In this document: in pieces, positions 37,966-46,392 of the stretch
Numbering within the stretch: position 1 is the first letter of the stretch
Layout: every line of letters begins with the position of its first letter
Assembly: GCF_900168195.1 (NCBI RefSeq)
Contig: NZ_FUYX01000005.1
Span: 358,373-422,372, forward strand
Length of the DNA: 64,000 bases
Direction of reading: 5' to 3'
From: Allobosea thiooxidans
GTDB taxonomy: Bacteria > Pseudomonadota > Alphaproteobacteria > Rhizobiales > Beijerinckiaceae
Program-made: the position numbers and the translations under genes
Notes under the pieces: generated by a model
Told to the model about the DNA's origin: nothing
What the model saw: only the letters and a program-made list of their open reading frames with translations
Database searches by the model: none

Positions 37966-38904
37966 ATGGGCCCTTTCTCGCGACAGGGCGGAATCGTGCA
38001 CCCTTCCCCGACTTGGCTGCAACGCGCCTGGGCCAATGCCTATCTGCTGTTGATCCTGACCACGCTGATGTGGGGCGGCAACGCCGTGGCGAGCCGGCTC
38101 GCCGTCGGCAACATCTCGCCGATGGCGCTGACCTCGTTCCGCTGGGTCGCCGTCTGCCTGATCCTGCCCTTCCTGCTGCGCGACCAGCTCAAGGCGCATT
38201 GGCCGGCGCTGCGGGCGCGCTGGCGCTTCATCGCGCTGCTCGGCATCCTCGGCTTCACCGCCTTCAACACGCTGATGTACCTCGCCGCCTATTCGACCTC
38301 GGCGATCAATATCGGCATCCTGCAGGGCTCGATCCCGGTCTTCGTGCTGATCGGGGCGCTGCTGGCCTATCGCACGCCGATCGGCGCCATGCAGGCGCTG
38401 GGCGTGGCGGTGACGCTCGTCGGCGTCGCCGTCACCGCGAGCCGCGGCGACATCCAGGTCCTGATGGGCTTCCGCTTCGCCGCCGGCGACCTGCTGATGA
38501 TCCTCGCCTGCGTGCTCTATGCCGGCTACACCGTCGCGATCCGCAACCGGCCGGCGGTGCCGGGGCTGGTCTTCTTCACAGCGGTCGCCTGCGTCGCCTG
38601 CCTGTTCTCGCTGCCGCTGCTGATCGGCGAGATCGCGCTCGGCCAGTTCTATCTCCCGACGGCCAAGGGCTGGGCGATCCTCGCCTTCACGGTGATCGGT
38701 CCGTCGCTGCTGTCGCAGCTCTTCTTCATGCGCGCCATCGAGATCATCGGCCCCGGCCGGGCCGGGGTCTTCGTCAATCTCGTGCCGGTCTTCGCGCCGA
38801 TCCTGGCGGTGGCGATCCTCGGCGAGCAGCTCGCGCTCTATCACGGGCTGGCGCTCGCGCTCGTGCTCGGCGGCATCTGGATCGCCGAGCGGCTGGGGCG
38901 GTAG
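37966..38904 (+). CDS. DMT family transporter (EamA domain)
   Basis: A 312-residue protein with ten predicted helices in two EamA repeats (LTTLMWGGNAVASRLAVG at the start; FMRAIEIIGPGRAGVFVNLVPVF in the second repeat). It is an exporter or importer of small metabolites, substrate unknown. ATG 37966 and GTG 37996 are both possible starts, each with a purine-rich sequence at acceptable spacing; the difference affects only the cytosolic tail. Confidence 0.87.
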   Translation: MGPFSRQGGIVHPSPTWLQRAWANAYLLLILTTLMWGGNAVASRLAVGNISPMALTSFRWVAVCLILPFLLRDQLKAHWPALRARWRFIALLGILGFTAFNTLMYLAAYSTSAINIGILQGSIPVFVLIGALLAYRTPIGAMQALGVAVTLVGVAVTASRGDIQVLMGFRFAAGDLLMILACVLYAGYTVAIRNRPAVPGLVFFTAVACVACLFSLPLLIGEIALGQFYLPTAKGWAILAFTVIGPSLLSQLFFMRAIEIIGPGRAGVFVNLVPVFAPILAVAILGEQLALYHGLALALVLGGIWIAERLGR

Positions 38905-38924
38905 AGCGGGCCGCGCTCCTCCGA

Positions 38925-39017
38925 CGTCATGATCGGGCTTGTCCCGACCATCCACGTCTTCCTCGGTCAAAGGCCGCGTTCAAGACGTGGATGCTCGCCA
39001 CGAGGGCGAGCATGACG
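38925..39017. repeat. Family A palindromic repeat, copy 5
   Basis: Same orientation as copy 1, with one changed base in the first arm (GATCGGG). It fills most of the gap between the convergent DMT and beta-lactamase genes. Confidence 0.85.
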
Positions 39018-39040
39018 TGCGGTTGTCCGGGCGGTGCGCC

Positions 39041-40042
39041 TCAGCGCAGGCTCTCCACCGCCAGCCGCGCAACGGCGGCATGGGCGGCCTCGCGCTCGTT
39101 CGCGTCGGCGCGGGAGCCGGCGAGATAGATCGCGATCGCGAAGCGCCGCCCGTCCGGCAGCGTCGCGATGCCGATATCGTTGGTGGCGTGGTTGATACCG
39201 TCCGTGGTCATGCCGAGGCCGGTGCGGTGGGCGAGCCGGGAGCCTGCGGGCAGGCCGGCCTTGATGCGGTCGGCGCCGATCTTCGTCTCGGAGATGATCT
39301 TCTCGATGAAGGCGGTATGGGCGGGCTCGCGCAGCCAGTTGCCCTTGGCGAAGGCCTCGAGGAAGAGCACGCTCGCCTCCGGCGTCGCGGCATCGCGCTT
39401 GTCCTTCAGCGCGGCCTGCAGCGCGCCGATGCGCAGGCGCGGCTTCAGCGCCTTGAGCTCGGCGCGAAAGCGCGGCTCGTCGACCGTGTCGTCCCAGCCG
39501 AAGCCCTTGAGCCCGTAGATCTCGGGCTGGAACTGGCGCTCGTAGCGGTCGATCGAGATGCCGGTGATGCCGCCGTCGCGCAGCATGTTGGTCACCACCT
39601 GGGGGCCGCCGATCTCGCGCATCAAGAGGTCGGCGGCGGTGTTGTCGCTCTGCCCGGCGGCGAGTCGGACGAGCTCGCTCAGCGGATAGTCGTTGCGTTC
39701 GCCCTTGAAGGTCTTGGCGAGCGGGCTGTGGAACAGCGAGAAATCCTTGCGCGTGACGGTGATCGGCTGGTCGAGCTTGAACTTGCCGGCCTCGACCTGC
39801 TGGAGCACCGCGACCGCAAGCGGCAGCTTGAACACGCTCTGCAGCGGGAAGCTCTCCGTGCCGCGGTGGGACCATTGCTTGCGGTCCCTGAGGTCGAGGA
39901 GCGCGACGCCGAGCCGGCCTTCGGCCTGGGCTTCGATCGCGACGATGCCCTTGTCGAGCTTGTCGCGGTCCCAGTCGGCGAGGGCGGGGGCCGCCGCGAG
40001 GCAGGCGAGGGCGGCGGCAGCGAAGCGAAAGCGGGCAGGCAT
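39041..40042 (-). CDS. bla: class A beta-lactamase
   Basis: A 333-residue serine beta-lactamase, longer than TEM-like enzymes because of internal insertions. A signal peptide ends near ALAD (about residue 23), so it acts in the periplasm. Active-site motifs: SVFK (S70xxK), SDN in GQSDNTAADLL, and RTG in LAHRTGLGM replacing KTG. The omega loop reads DRYERQFQ: the E166 equivalent is present but the usual N170 is Gln. Overall it resembles the LSBL-like A2 subclass. The hydrolysis spectrum cannot be predicted. No ampR-like regulator adjoins it. Confidence 0.92.
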   Translation of the reverse strand: MPARFRFAAAALACLAAAPALADWDRDKLDKGIVAIEAQAEGRLGVALLDLRDRKQWSHRGTESFPLQSVFKLPLAVAVLQQVEAGKFKLDQPITVTRKDFSLFHSPLAKTFKGERNDYPLSELVRLAAGQSDNTAADLLMREIGGPQVVTNMLRDGGITGISIDRYERQFQPEIYGLKGFGWDDTVDEPRFRAELKALKPRLRIGALQAALKDKRDAATPEASVLFLEAFAKGNWLREPAHTAFIEKIISETKIGADRIKAGLPAGSRLAHRTGLGMTTDGINHATNDIGIATLPDGRRFAIAIYLAGSRADANEREAAHAAVARLAVESLR

Positions 40043-40107
40043 GGGCGTTTCCCCGTGGCGAGGCCATCACAGGGAACGGACATTGCGGCGGCCTTGCGGC
40101 GGAGGCT

Positions 40108-40359
40108 TCAGGCCGGGTCGCCCTCGTCGCAGAGCGCGAGCTCGACCGGGCAGTCCTCGATGCCGAAGCACTCCGGCAGGAGCTGCTTCAGCCGCTCGCG
40201 CAGGGCGTCGAGCGACTCAGCCTCGGTGACGATGCCGAGCTCGCCGGTATCCATGGCGTACCAGAGGCCCGCCGCCTCGTCGCGGCGGACCTCGAAGCGG
40301 ATCGGCTCCAGCGCCGCCTCCTGTCTGGAGGCGACGATGGCCCGCAGCGGATTGATCAC
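40108..40359 (-). CDS. DUF1902 domain-containing protein (HicB-like fold)
   Basis: An 83-residue protein with a DUF1902 core (IRFEVRRDEAAGLWYAMDTG, then ESLDALRERLKQLLPE), a partial HicB-like fold. Some family members are antitoxins, but no hicA-like toxin is adjacent. The start is GTG 40359, only 2 nt after the serA stop, so translation is probably coupled to serA. The C-terminus is acidic. Confidence 0.85.
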   Translation of the reverse strand: MINPLRAIVASRQEAALEPIRFEVRRDEAAGLWYAMDTGELGIVTEAESLDALRERLKQLLPECFGIEDCPVELALCDEGDPA

Positions 40360-40361
40360 GA

Positions 40362-41951
40362 TCAGAACCGCAGGCGCCGGGCCCGCTTGACCATCGGGAT
40401 CTCGTGGATCTTGGCGAGCAGCTCGTCCGAGATCGGCTCGTCGACCGAGACGTAGCAGATCGCGTCGCCGCCGGGCTTGTCGCGGCCGAGCGCGAAGGTC
40501 GCGACATTGACGCCGGCGGCGCCGAGCAGCGAGCCGAACTGGCCGATGAAGCCCGGCTTGTCGGCATTGCGGACATAGAGCATGTGCGGCGCGAACTCGG
40601 CGTCGACGGCGATGTCGCGGATCTCGACGATGCGCGGCTTGCCGTCCTGGAAGACCGTGCCGGAGGCGTGGCGCGGCATGTCCTCGGCCTCGACGACGAT
40701 GCGGATGACGCTTTCGAGATTGCCGGCGACCTCGCGGGTCAGTTCCTCGACGACGATGCCCTTCTCCTTCGCCACCATGGCCGAGTTGACCATGTTGATC
40801 TCGGGCAGGAAGGGCCTGAGCACGCCGGTGATCGCGGCGGCCGAGATCGCCTTGAGGTTGAGGTTCGCGACCGCGCCTTCATACTCGATGCGGATGCCCT
40901 TCACGGCCGCCTCGGTGAGCTGGCCGAGGAAGGAGCCGAGCTTCTCGGCGAGATCGACGAAGGGCTTGATGCGCGGGGCCTCTTCCGCCGAGATCGACGG
41001 GAAGTTGACCGCGTTGGTGATCGCGCCCTTGAGCAGATAGTCGCTCATCTGCTCGGCGACCTGCAGGGCGACGTTCTCCTGCGCTTCGTTGGTGCTCGCG
41101 CCGAGATGCGGCGTGCAGACGACGTTCTCCAGCCCGAAGAGCGGGTTGGTCTCGGCCGGCTCCTGCGAGAACACGTCGAAGGCGGCGCCGGCGACATGGC
41201 CGGACTTGATCAGGTCGGCCAGCGCCTGCTCGTCGACGAGGCCGCCGCGGGCGCAGTTGATGATCCGCACGCCCTTCCTGGTCTTGGCCAGGTTCTCGGC
41301 CGAGAGGATGTTCTTCGTCTTCTCGGTCATCGGCACATGCAGCGTGATGAAGTCGGCGCGCTTCAGCAGCTCGTCCAGCTCGACCTTCTCGACGCCGAGC
41401 GCGACCGCGCGCTCCGGCGAGAGATAGGGGTCATAGGCGATGACGCGCATCTTCAGCCCGATGGCGCGCTCGGCGACGATCGAGCCGATATTGCCGGCGC
41501 CGATCAGGCCGAGCGTCTTGGCCGTGATCTCGACGCCCATGAAGCGGTTCTTCTCCCACTTCCCGGCCTGGGTCGAGGTATCGGCCGAGGGGATCTGGCG
41601 GGCGAGCGCGAACATCATGGCGATGGCGTGCTCGGCGGTGGTGATCGAGTTGCCGAAGGGCGTGTTCATCACGATCACGCCGCGCGCGGTCGCGGCCGGG
41701 ATTTCGACATTGTCGACGCCGATGCCGGCGCGGCCGATGACCTTGAGGTTCTTGGCCTGCTCCAGCAGCTTGGCGGTCGCCTTGGTGGCCGAGCGGATGG
41801 CGAGGCCGTCATAGTCGCCGATCACGGCGGCGAGCTTGTCCTTGTCCTTGCCGAGGTTCGGATCGAAGGTCACGTCGATGCCGCGATCCTTGAAGATCTG
41901 CACGGCGGCGGGCGAGAGGGCGTCGGAAATCAGGACCTTGGGTGCGGGCAT
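40362..41951 (-). CDS. serA: D-3-phosphoglycerate dehydrogenase
   Basis: A 529-residue long-type PGDH, the first step of serine synthesis. The NAD site is LGLIGAGNIGSIVAERA (about residue 145), with NCARGGLVDE and the catalytic histidine in CTPHLGAST. An intervening (ASB) domain precedes a C-terminal ACT domain (from about 455, MLYVRNADKPGFIGQFGSLL), where serine feedback would bind. It is downstream of serC with 220 bp between them that hold a palindromic repeat. Confidence 0.97.
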   Translation of the reverse strand: MPAPKVLISDALSPAAVQIFKDRGIDVTFDPNLGKDKDKLAAVIGDYDGLAIRSATKATAKLLEQAKNLKVIGRAGIGVDNVEIPAATARGVIVMNTPFGNSITTAEHAIAMMFALARQIPSADTSTQAGKWEKNRFMGVEITAKTLGLIGAGNIGSIVAERAIGLKMRVIAYDPYLSPERAVALGVEKVELDELLKRADFITLHVPMTEKTKNILSAENLAKTRKGVRIINCARGGLVDEQALADLIKSGHVAGAAFDVFSQEPAETNPLFGLENVVCTPHLGASTNEAQENVALQVAEQMSDYLLKGAITNAVNFPSISAEEAPRIKPFVDLAEKLGSFLGQLTEAAVKGIRIEYEGAVANLNLKAISAAAITGVLRPFLPEINMVNSAMVAKEKGIVVEELTREVAGNLESVIRIVVEAEDMPRHASGTVFQDGKPRIVEIRDIAVDAEFAPHMLYVRNADKPGFIGQFGSLLGAAGVNVATFALGRDKPGGDAICYVSVDEPISDELLAKIHEIPMVKRARRLRF

Positions 41952-42019
41952 GGGAGGCTCCGGCTGGCGCCGCGCTGCACAGGGAGCGGTCTGGCGCTGA
42001 GAAGGGGGAGGGCGCCCCG

Positions 42020-42160
42020 CCTGTCATTCCGGGGCGGCGAAGCCGAACCCGGAACCCATGACGGGGTGCAACGCTGTGGTTCTGGAAGAGGCGGAGGGGA
42101 GGGCTCGCCCGGTCGTAGGTTCCGGGTTCGCGGGCTTTCGCCCGCGCCCCGGAATGACAG
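42020..42160. repeat. Family D palindromic repeat
   Basis: Outer arms TGTCATTCCGGGGC and GCCCCGGAATGACA flank inner inverted AACCCGGAACC / GGTTCCGGGTT-like segments, in the serC-serA gap. Shorter relatives of the same arm are at 61840-61870 and 62013-62067. Being inside an operon, it would be transcribed as a long hairpin. Confidence 0.75.
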
Positions 42161-42171
42161 GGTGTAGCGCC

Positions 42172-43350
42172 TCAGGCCGCCTTCTTGCCCAGCGAGGCCT
42201 TGGCCTCGGCGAAGGCATAGGCGATCCAGGGCATCAGCGCCTTGAGGTCGCGCGCCTGGACGGTGGCGCCGCACCAGATGCGCAGGCCGGGAGGGGCGTC
42301 GCGGTAATGGCCGAGATCGTAGCCGGCGCCGGCCTTCTCGATGATCGAGACGACCTGCTTGGCGAAGGCGGCCTGCGCCTCCGGCGCCAGCGCGGTCACG
42401 GCCGGGTCGGTGAACTTCAGGCAGACCGACGTGTTGGAGCGGGTCTTCGGCTTCACCGCCAAAAAGTCGATCCAGTCGTTCTCGCGCACGAACTTGGCGA
42501 CGACGCGGGCATTGGCGTCGACCTTCTTCAAGAGCGCCGGCAGGCCGCCGATCTTCTTCGCCCATTCGAGGCCGTCGATGCAGTCCTCGACGCAGAGCAT
42601 CGAGGGGGTGTTGATCGTCTCGCCGGAGAAGATGCCCTCGATCAGCTTGCCGCCCGAGGTCAGGCGGAAGATCTTCGGCAGCGGCCAGGCCGGCTTGTAG
42701 GTGGTGAGGCGCTCGACCGCACGGGGCGAGAGCACGATCACGCCATGCGCGCCTTCGCCGCCCAGCACCTTCTGCCAGGAATAGGTGACGACATCGAGCT
42801 TCGGCCAGTCGAGCTTCTGGGCGAAGGCGGCGGAGGTGGCGTCGCAGATGGTCAGCCCCTCGCGGTCTTCGGCGATCCAGTCGGCATCCGGCACGCGCAC
42901 GCCCGAGGTGGTGCCGTTCCAGGTGAAGACGACGTCGCGGTTCTTCGTGTCGACCTTCTTCAGGTTCGGCAGCTCGCCATAGGGCGCGTCGAAGGTGCGG
43001 ACATCGGTGAGCTTGAGCTGCTTGACGACGTCGGTGACCCAGCCGGCGCCGAAACTCTCCCAGCTCAGCATGTCGACGCCGCGGGCGCCGAGCAGCGACC
43101 AGAGCGCCATCTCGACGGCGCCGGTGTCGGAGGCCGGGACGATGCCGATGCGGTAATCGGCCGGGACCTCGAGCACTTCGCGCGTCAGGTCGATCGCGAG
43201 CTTGAGCTTGTCCTTGCCGATCTTGGCGCGGTGCGAGCGGCCGAGCGGGGCGTCACTGAGGGCTTTGAGGTTCCAGCCGGGGCGCTTGGCGCAGGGGCCG
43301 GACGAGAAATTAGGCACGCGCGGACGCGCGGCCGGAGCGGTATTCGCCAT
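42172..43350 (-). CDS. serC: phosphoserine transaminase
   Basis: A 392-residue class V PLP aminotransferase that converts 3-phosphohydroxypyruvate to phosphoserine. The PLP lysine is in [15 protein letters not shown] (about residue 194) and the N-terminus has [13 protein letters not shown], the alphaproteobacterial SerC form. GGAG lies 6 nt before ATG 43350, which I prefer to ATG 43362. A hairpin leader and a promoter-like sequence precede it. Confidence 0.96.
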   Translation of the reverse strand: MANTAPAARPRVPNFSSGPCAKRPGWNLKALSDAPLGRSHRAKIGKDKLKLAIDLTREVLEVPADYRIGIVPASDTGAVEMALWSLLGARGVDMLSWESFGAGWVTDVVKQLKLTDVRTFDAPYGELPNLKKVDTKNRDVVFTWNGTTSGVRVPDADWIAEDREGLTICDATSAAFAQKLDWPKLDVVTYSWQKVLGGEGAHGVIVLSPRAVERLTTYKPAWPLPKIFRLTSGGKLIEGIFSGETINTPSMLCVEDCIDGLEWAKKIGGLPALLKKVDANARVVAKFVRENDWIDFLAVKPKTRSNTSVCLKFTDPAVTALAPEAQAAFAKQVVSIIEKAGAGYDLGHYRDAPPGLRIWCGATVQARDLKALMPWIAYAFAEAKASLGKKAA

Positions 43351-43372
43351 CGATGTCTCCATCCTTACAGAT

Positions 43373-43401
43373 GGGCGCGCCCCGTTGGGGGGGCGTGTCC
43401 C
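43373..43401 (-). promoter_or_regulatory. hairpin in serC leader, possible serC RNA motif
   Basis: On the minus strand GGG-ACA-CGCCCC, a CCCAAC loop, then GGGGCG-CG-CCC gives a two-part stem right before the serC start. A conserved serC leader RNA is known in alphaproteobacteria; the place agrees, but I cannot confirm the consensus. Confidence 0.45.
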
Positions 43402-43409
43402 GTCGATGG

Positions 43410-43438
43410 GGGTAGAGCCGCTGGGGGTGGGGAGTCAA
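43410..43438 (-). promoter_or_regulatory. predicted serC promoter
   Basis: TTGACT (43438-43433) and CTACCC (43415-43410) separated by 17 bp on the minus strand. The -35 is near consensus and the -10 is poor. Transcription would begin just before the leader hairpin. Confidence 0.5.
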
Positions 43439-43507
43439 GGCAGGAAGCGGCAGCGCGAAAAATCGAATGGAAATGAGCGCTAATTTTCGTGACCTTACCC
43501 GGAGTGC

Positions 43508-44275
43508 CTAAAGCAGCTCTCGCTGGTCGCTTCTATCCAGCCGGATGAGCCCATTGATAAGCCATTGATCCGGGTACCGGGAGTGCGTTCCCATGGCGAA
43601 CAGCAGGCCCTTCTTTGGAAACTCATCACCAAATCTGCGCCGCATATCGTCCAGTGCGCGCGTCTCGCCGTATTGACTAGACCACTTGAAGAACGTGGCT
43701 TCAATCTCCCAATCCTGGCAGGTACCGAAGCGCTCGCCGTCGGCAGTTCGATAGCGATACTTGAACAGGTAGGGGCATGGTTTGTAGGGGGTCTGCGCTT
43801 TTGTGAACATGTCTTGCTGCGCGCGCATTTGCTCAAAGCGACTTTGATCAGCGCGCAGCTCATCGTCCGGCTTCTTCTGGACAACAAACTCGATGATCTC
43901 AGGCTCTAGCAATGCAAGTGACCGGCCTTTTTCTCGCTCAGCCGCAAGGCCACGTACTATCGCTCGGTCGAGGAAAGGTGCGCGTTCGCTCTTCTTAATC
44001 TCGCCGATGATTTCTAATGATTGCTGGTCTACGCGACGGCTTTCCGGCCTCTGGTCGTCGTTTGGTAAACGCCATCGGAACCGAATGCGGTCCCACCGAC
44101 CGAATTTCTGCCCCGCCTCGAGTTGACGAAACGAAACCGGATAAAGACGAAGCCAGTTTCCATGCAGGTCAAGCCCAGCACAGCACACTGTCTCTCCGTG
44201 CTTCATTCCAACTTGTGGCGCGGCTTTTATGAGAACAATTGCCTCTGTACTACCCGACGAATGCGAAATCTCCAT
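43508..44275 (-). CDS. unknown protein, partner of DUF488 gene
   Basis: A 255-residue soluble protein that I do not recognise. The N-terminal part (residues ~8-60) looks like a beta-rich domain with conserved-looking stretches (LIKAAPQVGMKHGETVCCAG, NWLRLYPVSFR, WDRIRFRWRLP); the middle is charged and helical; the C-terminal part has CPYLFKYRYR, CQDWEIEATFF and FAMGTHSRYPDQWLI. Its start overlaps the end of the DUF488 gene by 26 bp, so the two are made together. Codon usage and GC are clearly lower than in the neighbours, which suggests transfer. ATG 44275 chosen. Confidence 0.75.
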   Translation of the reverse strand: MEISHSSGSTEAIVLIKAAPQVGMKHGETVCCAGLDLHGNWLRLYPVSFRQLEAGQKFGRWDRIRFRWRLPNDDQRPESRRVDQQSLEIIGEIKKSERAPFLDRAIVRGLAAEREKGRSLALLEPEIIEFVVQKKPDDELRADQSRFEQMRAQQDMFTKAQTPYKPCPYLFKYRYRTADGERFGTCQDWEIEATFFKWSSQYGETRALDDMRRRFGDEFPKKGLLFAMGTHSRYPDQWLINGLIRLDRSDQRELL

Positions 44276-44756
44276 GTTTTGCGTTTTCCCCCCGGATAGG
44301 CGCAACACCTCGCTTGACCCCGATATGGATCAAACGGAAATCTGCTCTTTTCGCCATCTCGATCGCTACCGCCAACCGGTGGCATTCGTGATGATCTCTT
44401 TCGAAGCACAATAGGCACGCGCGCTGCGCATTAGCCATCGTCACTGCCGCATCAACGGCATTCTGAGCCTCATCAGTTCGGAGATGCTCGCCGTATATTT
44501 GCCTAAAATCATCAAAACGCCGTTCGCGAGCGGCTATGCGCCCCTCTTTTGGGTCACCAAGCGCTTTTAGATGCTGGTAATCAATGCCGTATCCCGCGAG
44601 TTGCTGGCGCAAAGCGTTTTTAGAGAAGCCCTTTTTTCGCGAGAGCGGCACGTCTCGAACATCGATCACCAAGTCGATGCCAGCGATTGAAAGTGTCGCG
44701 AGGAAATCCTCGATTGACGAACCTTCATAGCCGATCGTGTGGAGGGGCAAAGTCAT
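44250..44756 (-). CDS. DUF488 domain-containing protein
   Basis: A 168-residue DUF488 protein. The family hallmarks are present: HTIGYEGSSIEDFL at the start, IDVRDVPLSRKKGFSK, and the cysteine motif CLLCFERDHHECHR (about residue 120). The family's biochemical role is not settled. It is the first gene of a two-gene, lower-GC unit; ATG 44756 (MTLPLHTIGYEG) is the likely start, with ATG 44771 as alternative. It has no mobility gene beside it. Confidence 0.87.
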   Translation of the reverse strand: MTLPLHTIGYEGSSIEDFLATLSIAGIDLVIDVRDVPLSRKKGFSKNALRQQLAGYGIDYQHLKALGDPKEGRIAARERRFDDFRQIYGEHLRTDEAQNAVDAAVTMANAQRACLLCFERDHHECHRLAVAIEMAKRADFRLIHIGVKRGVAPIRGENAKHGDFAFVG

Positions 44757-45040
44757 GGCCGGAGCTTTCAAATTTTTGGCGACCCATAAGGCTGGCCGGC
44801 ATGGTTAACAGGCGGTTACCAACTGGGTCTCTCTAAGCGCACCGCATCGAAATAACCACCATTTTGGACCATCTGATGCCCATTGCCCTCCACGTGTTTT
44901 TTGGACACGCCCGTGCGCCGAGCTCTCAGCAGGGGCTGCCTAGCTTCGGGCAAAATATCCGCGTTCTTGGGTGAAACTCCCAAAAGATTGGAGAAAATCT
45001 GAGATATATGGATCGCCGCTGTTTCAAAGCGGAGGTCCCA

Positions 45041-45121
45041 GTGACGTTTCTTCAGCTAGCTTATCTTCTGATTGCATTCTCATATGTGCTCGCCGCGATC
45101 GCGCTTTATGCCGGGCATTGA
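45041..45121 (+). CDS. possible 26-residue single-helix membrane peptide
   Basis: GTG 45041 is preceded at 5 nt by GGAGG (45031-45035). The predicted peptide is almost entirely one hydrophobic helix, beginning MTFLQLAYLL and ending IALYAGH, without charge in the middle. An in-frame ATG at 45008 would add 11 residues (MDRRCFKAEVP). It does not match KdpF, CydX or CcoQ-like peptides that I know. The strong ribosome site and clean helix are the only evidence. Confidence 0.45.
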   Translation: MTFLQLAYLLIAFSYVLAAIALYAGH

Positions 45122-45170
45122 GATCGTTGCGGTTTGAGGCGACTGTCGCCAATGCCGCGCACCCGGTGCC

Positions 45171-45320
45171 AAAACTTATCCCCGCCTTCCCACCTCATGC
45201 CTATCCTCACCCCACCTCGTCCCTGAGGGGCAGCCATCCGGAGGTATGCCGTTGGCGGGGCGGGGAGGCGCCTGCGGGTGGGGTTACGACCCACTCCCGG
45301 GAGGCTTCGGGGCACCGTCC
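45171..45320. repeat. ~150 bp direct repeat, copy 1
   Basis: Starts AAAACTTATCCCCGCC and ends GGCTTCGGGGCACCGTCCT. It shares most of its sequence with 45516-45666, including the block around CCATCCGGAGGTATGCCG. Neither copy encodes a recognisable product. Confidence 0.85.
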
Positions 45321-45437
45321 TAACCGAATGACGCGCACGGAACGGAGCTGCCGGGCGAATTGGCGCTGTTCGCTTGTCATCGGGGGATGATGTTGAGCGC
45401 AATCGCCCTGTCCTTCAACGGCGGTCCCTCACCCCTG

Positions 45438-45461
45438 CCCCTCTCCCATCCGGGAGAGGGG
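45438..45461. repeat. perfect 10-bp hairpin between direct repeats
   Basis: CCCCTCTCCC-ATCC-GGGAGAGGGG, a typical dispersed palindromic element sequence. No T-run follows on either strand, so I do not call it a terminator. Confidence 0.7.
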
Positions 45462-45515
45462 TTCCCCGCGTGCAATCACGGCCGTTCAGAAAATGCGTTC
45501 CCGCGCTTCCATCAG

Positions 45516-45666
45516 AAAACTTATCCCCGCCCTCGCACCCGCGCCTATACTGGCCCCACCTCGTCCCCGAGGGGCAGCCATCCGGAGGTATGCCGTTGGC
45601 GGGGCGGGGGCGGCGCCTGCGGGTGGCGTTACGAACCACTCCCGGGAGGCTTCGGGGCACCGCCCT
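45516..45666. repeat. ~150 bp direct repeat, copy 2
   Basis: Second copy, same strand, 195 bp after the end of copy 1. Differences are mainly single bases (for example CCCCGAGGGGC for CCCTGAGGGGC), so the duplication is not very recent or the copies belong to a dispersed family. Confidence 0.85.
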
Positions 45667-46037
45667 GGGGACACTACGATCCCTGTGCGAGGAGCTCGCT
45701 GGAACGGTCGGCCGGTGCCTGGATCAGCGCGCGTCCCATCGGACGCGGCAGCGACGACCCGGCATCGTGTCGTCGCGTCGGATCATTCCGAAAGGTGGCT
45801 TCCACCTTCCGGCCCGATGCCACGGCAACCCCGACCCGATAAGCGCGGCCCGGAGTTTTCAAATCGCCGACAAGCGGAGCGCCACGGGGCGTGCGGATGG
45901 TGGCTCAATCCATCCGCGCCGCATCCTGGCTCAATGGAAGCGGCCCGATACCCCCGCGCCTCGCGGCGCTCCGCTGCCCCTCATCGATCAACGAACGCGG
46001 CAACGCGGGCGGCGAAGATGCATGCGCGGAAACCCGC

Positions 46038-46130
46038 CGTCATGCTCGCCCTCGTGGCGAGCATCCACGTCTTGGACACGGCACAGCATCGCTGAAGACG
46101 TGGATGGTCGGGACAAGCCCGACCATGACG
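46038..46130. repeat. Family A palindromic repeat, copy 6
   Basis: Orientation of copies 2 and 3. It lies just downstream of the small secreted-protein gene (stop at 46162). Confidence 0.85.
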
Positions 46131-46161
46131 AAGCGACGGACAGCGCGACGGCACCCGTCCC

Positions 46162-46392
46162 TCAATCCCCCGTCATTGTCATTTCGGCGTCGATCGCCTT
46201 CATCTTCGGGTTGGCGGCGCAGAAGGCCCTGATCCGCTCCGCCACAGTGGCGGAATGCTCGCTCTTCCGGTGGGCGCCGGTCTTGAGCCAGTCGGCGCAG
46301 CTCAGCTCCGGGTCGGTGATCCGCGCGGCGGCCGGGGCGACGAGGAAGAGGCCGGCGAAGCCGGCGAGGAGCGCGCGGGACAAAGGGGGCAT
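46162..46392 (-). CDS. small exported protein, unrecognised
   Basis: A 76-residue protein with a clear signal peptide (MPPLSRALLAGFAGLFLVAPAAA) leaving a mature part of about 52 residues with two cysteines (ELSCADWL and IRAFCAANP), which could form one disulfide in the periplasm. The spacing is faintly like a shortened HdeA-type domain, but I would not assign that. ATG 46392 is used because the sequence upstream is Arg-rich and unlike a signal peptide. Confidence 0.6.
   Translation of the reverse strand: MPPLSRALLAGFAGLFLVAPAAARITDPELSCADWLKTGAHRKSEHSATVAERIRAFCAANPKMKAIDAEMTMTGD

Larger units (their letters stand above)
44757..46161. other. 1.4 kb gene-poor, repeat-rich region
   Basis: About 280 bp of lower-GC sequence without features (44757-45007), a possible short membrane-peptide gene, two ~150 bp direct repeats, a perfect 10-bp hairpin between them, and a Family A palindrome at its right end. 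Long open frames here run straight through the repeats and look like chance products of high GC. Confidence 0.7.

Noticed and set aside
40108..40359. A HicAB toxin-antitoxin pair
   Set aside because: DUF1902 is HicB-like, but there is no hicA-like toxin gene on either side.
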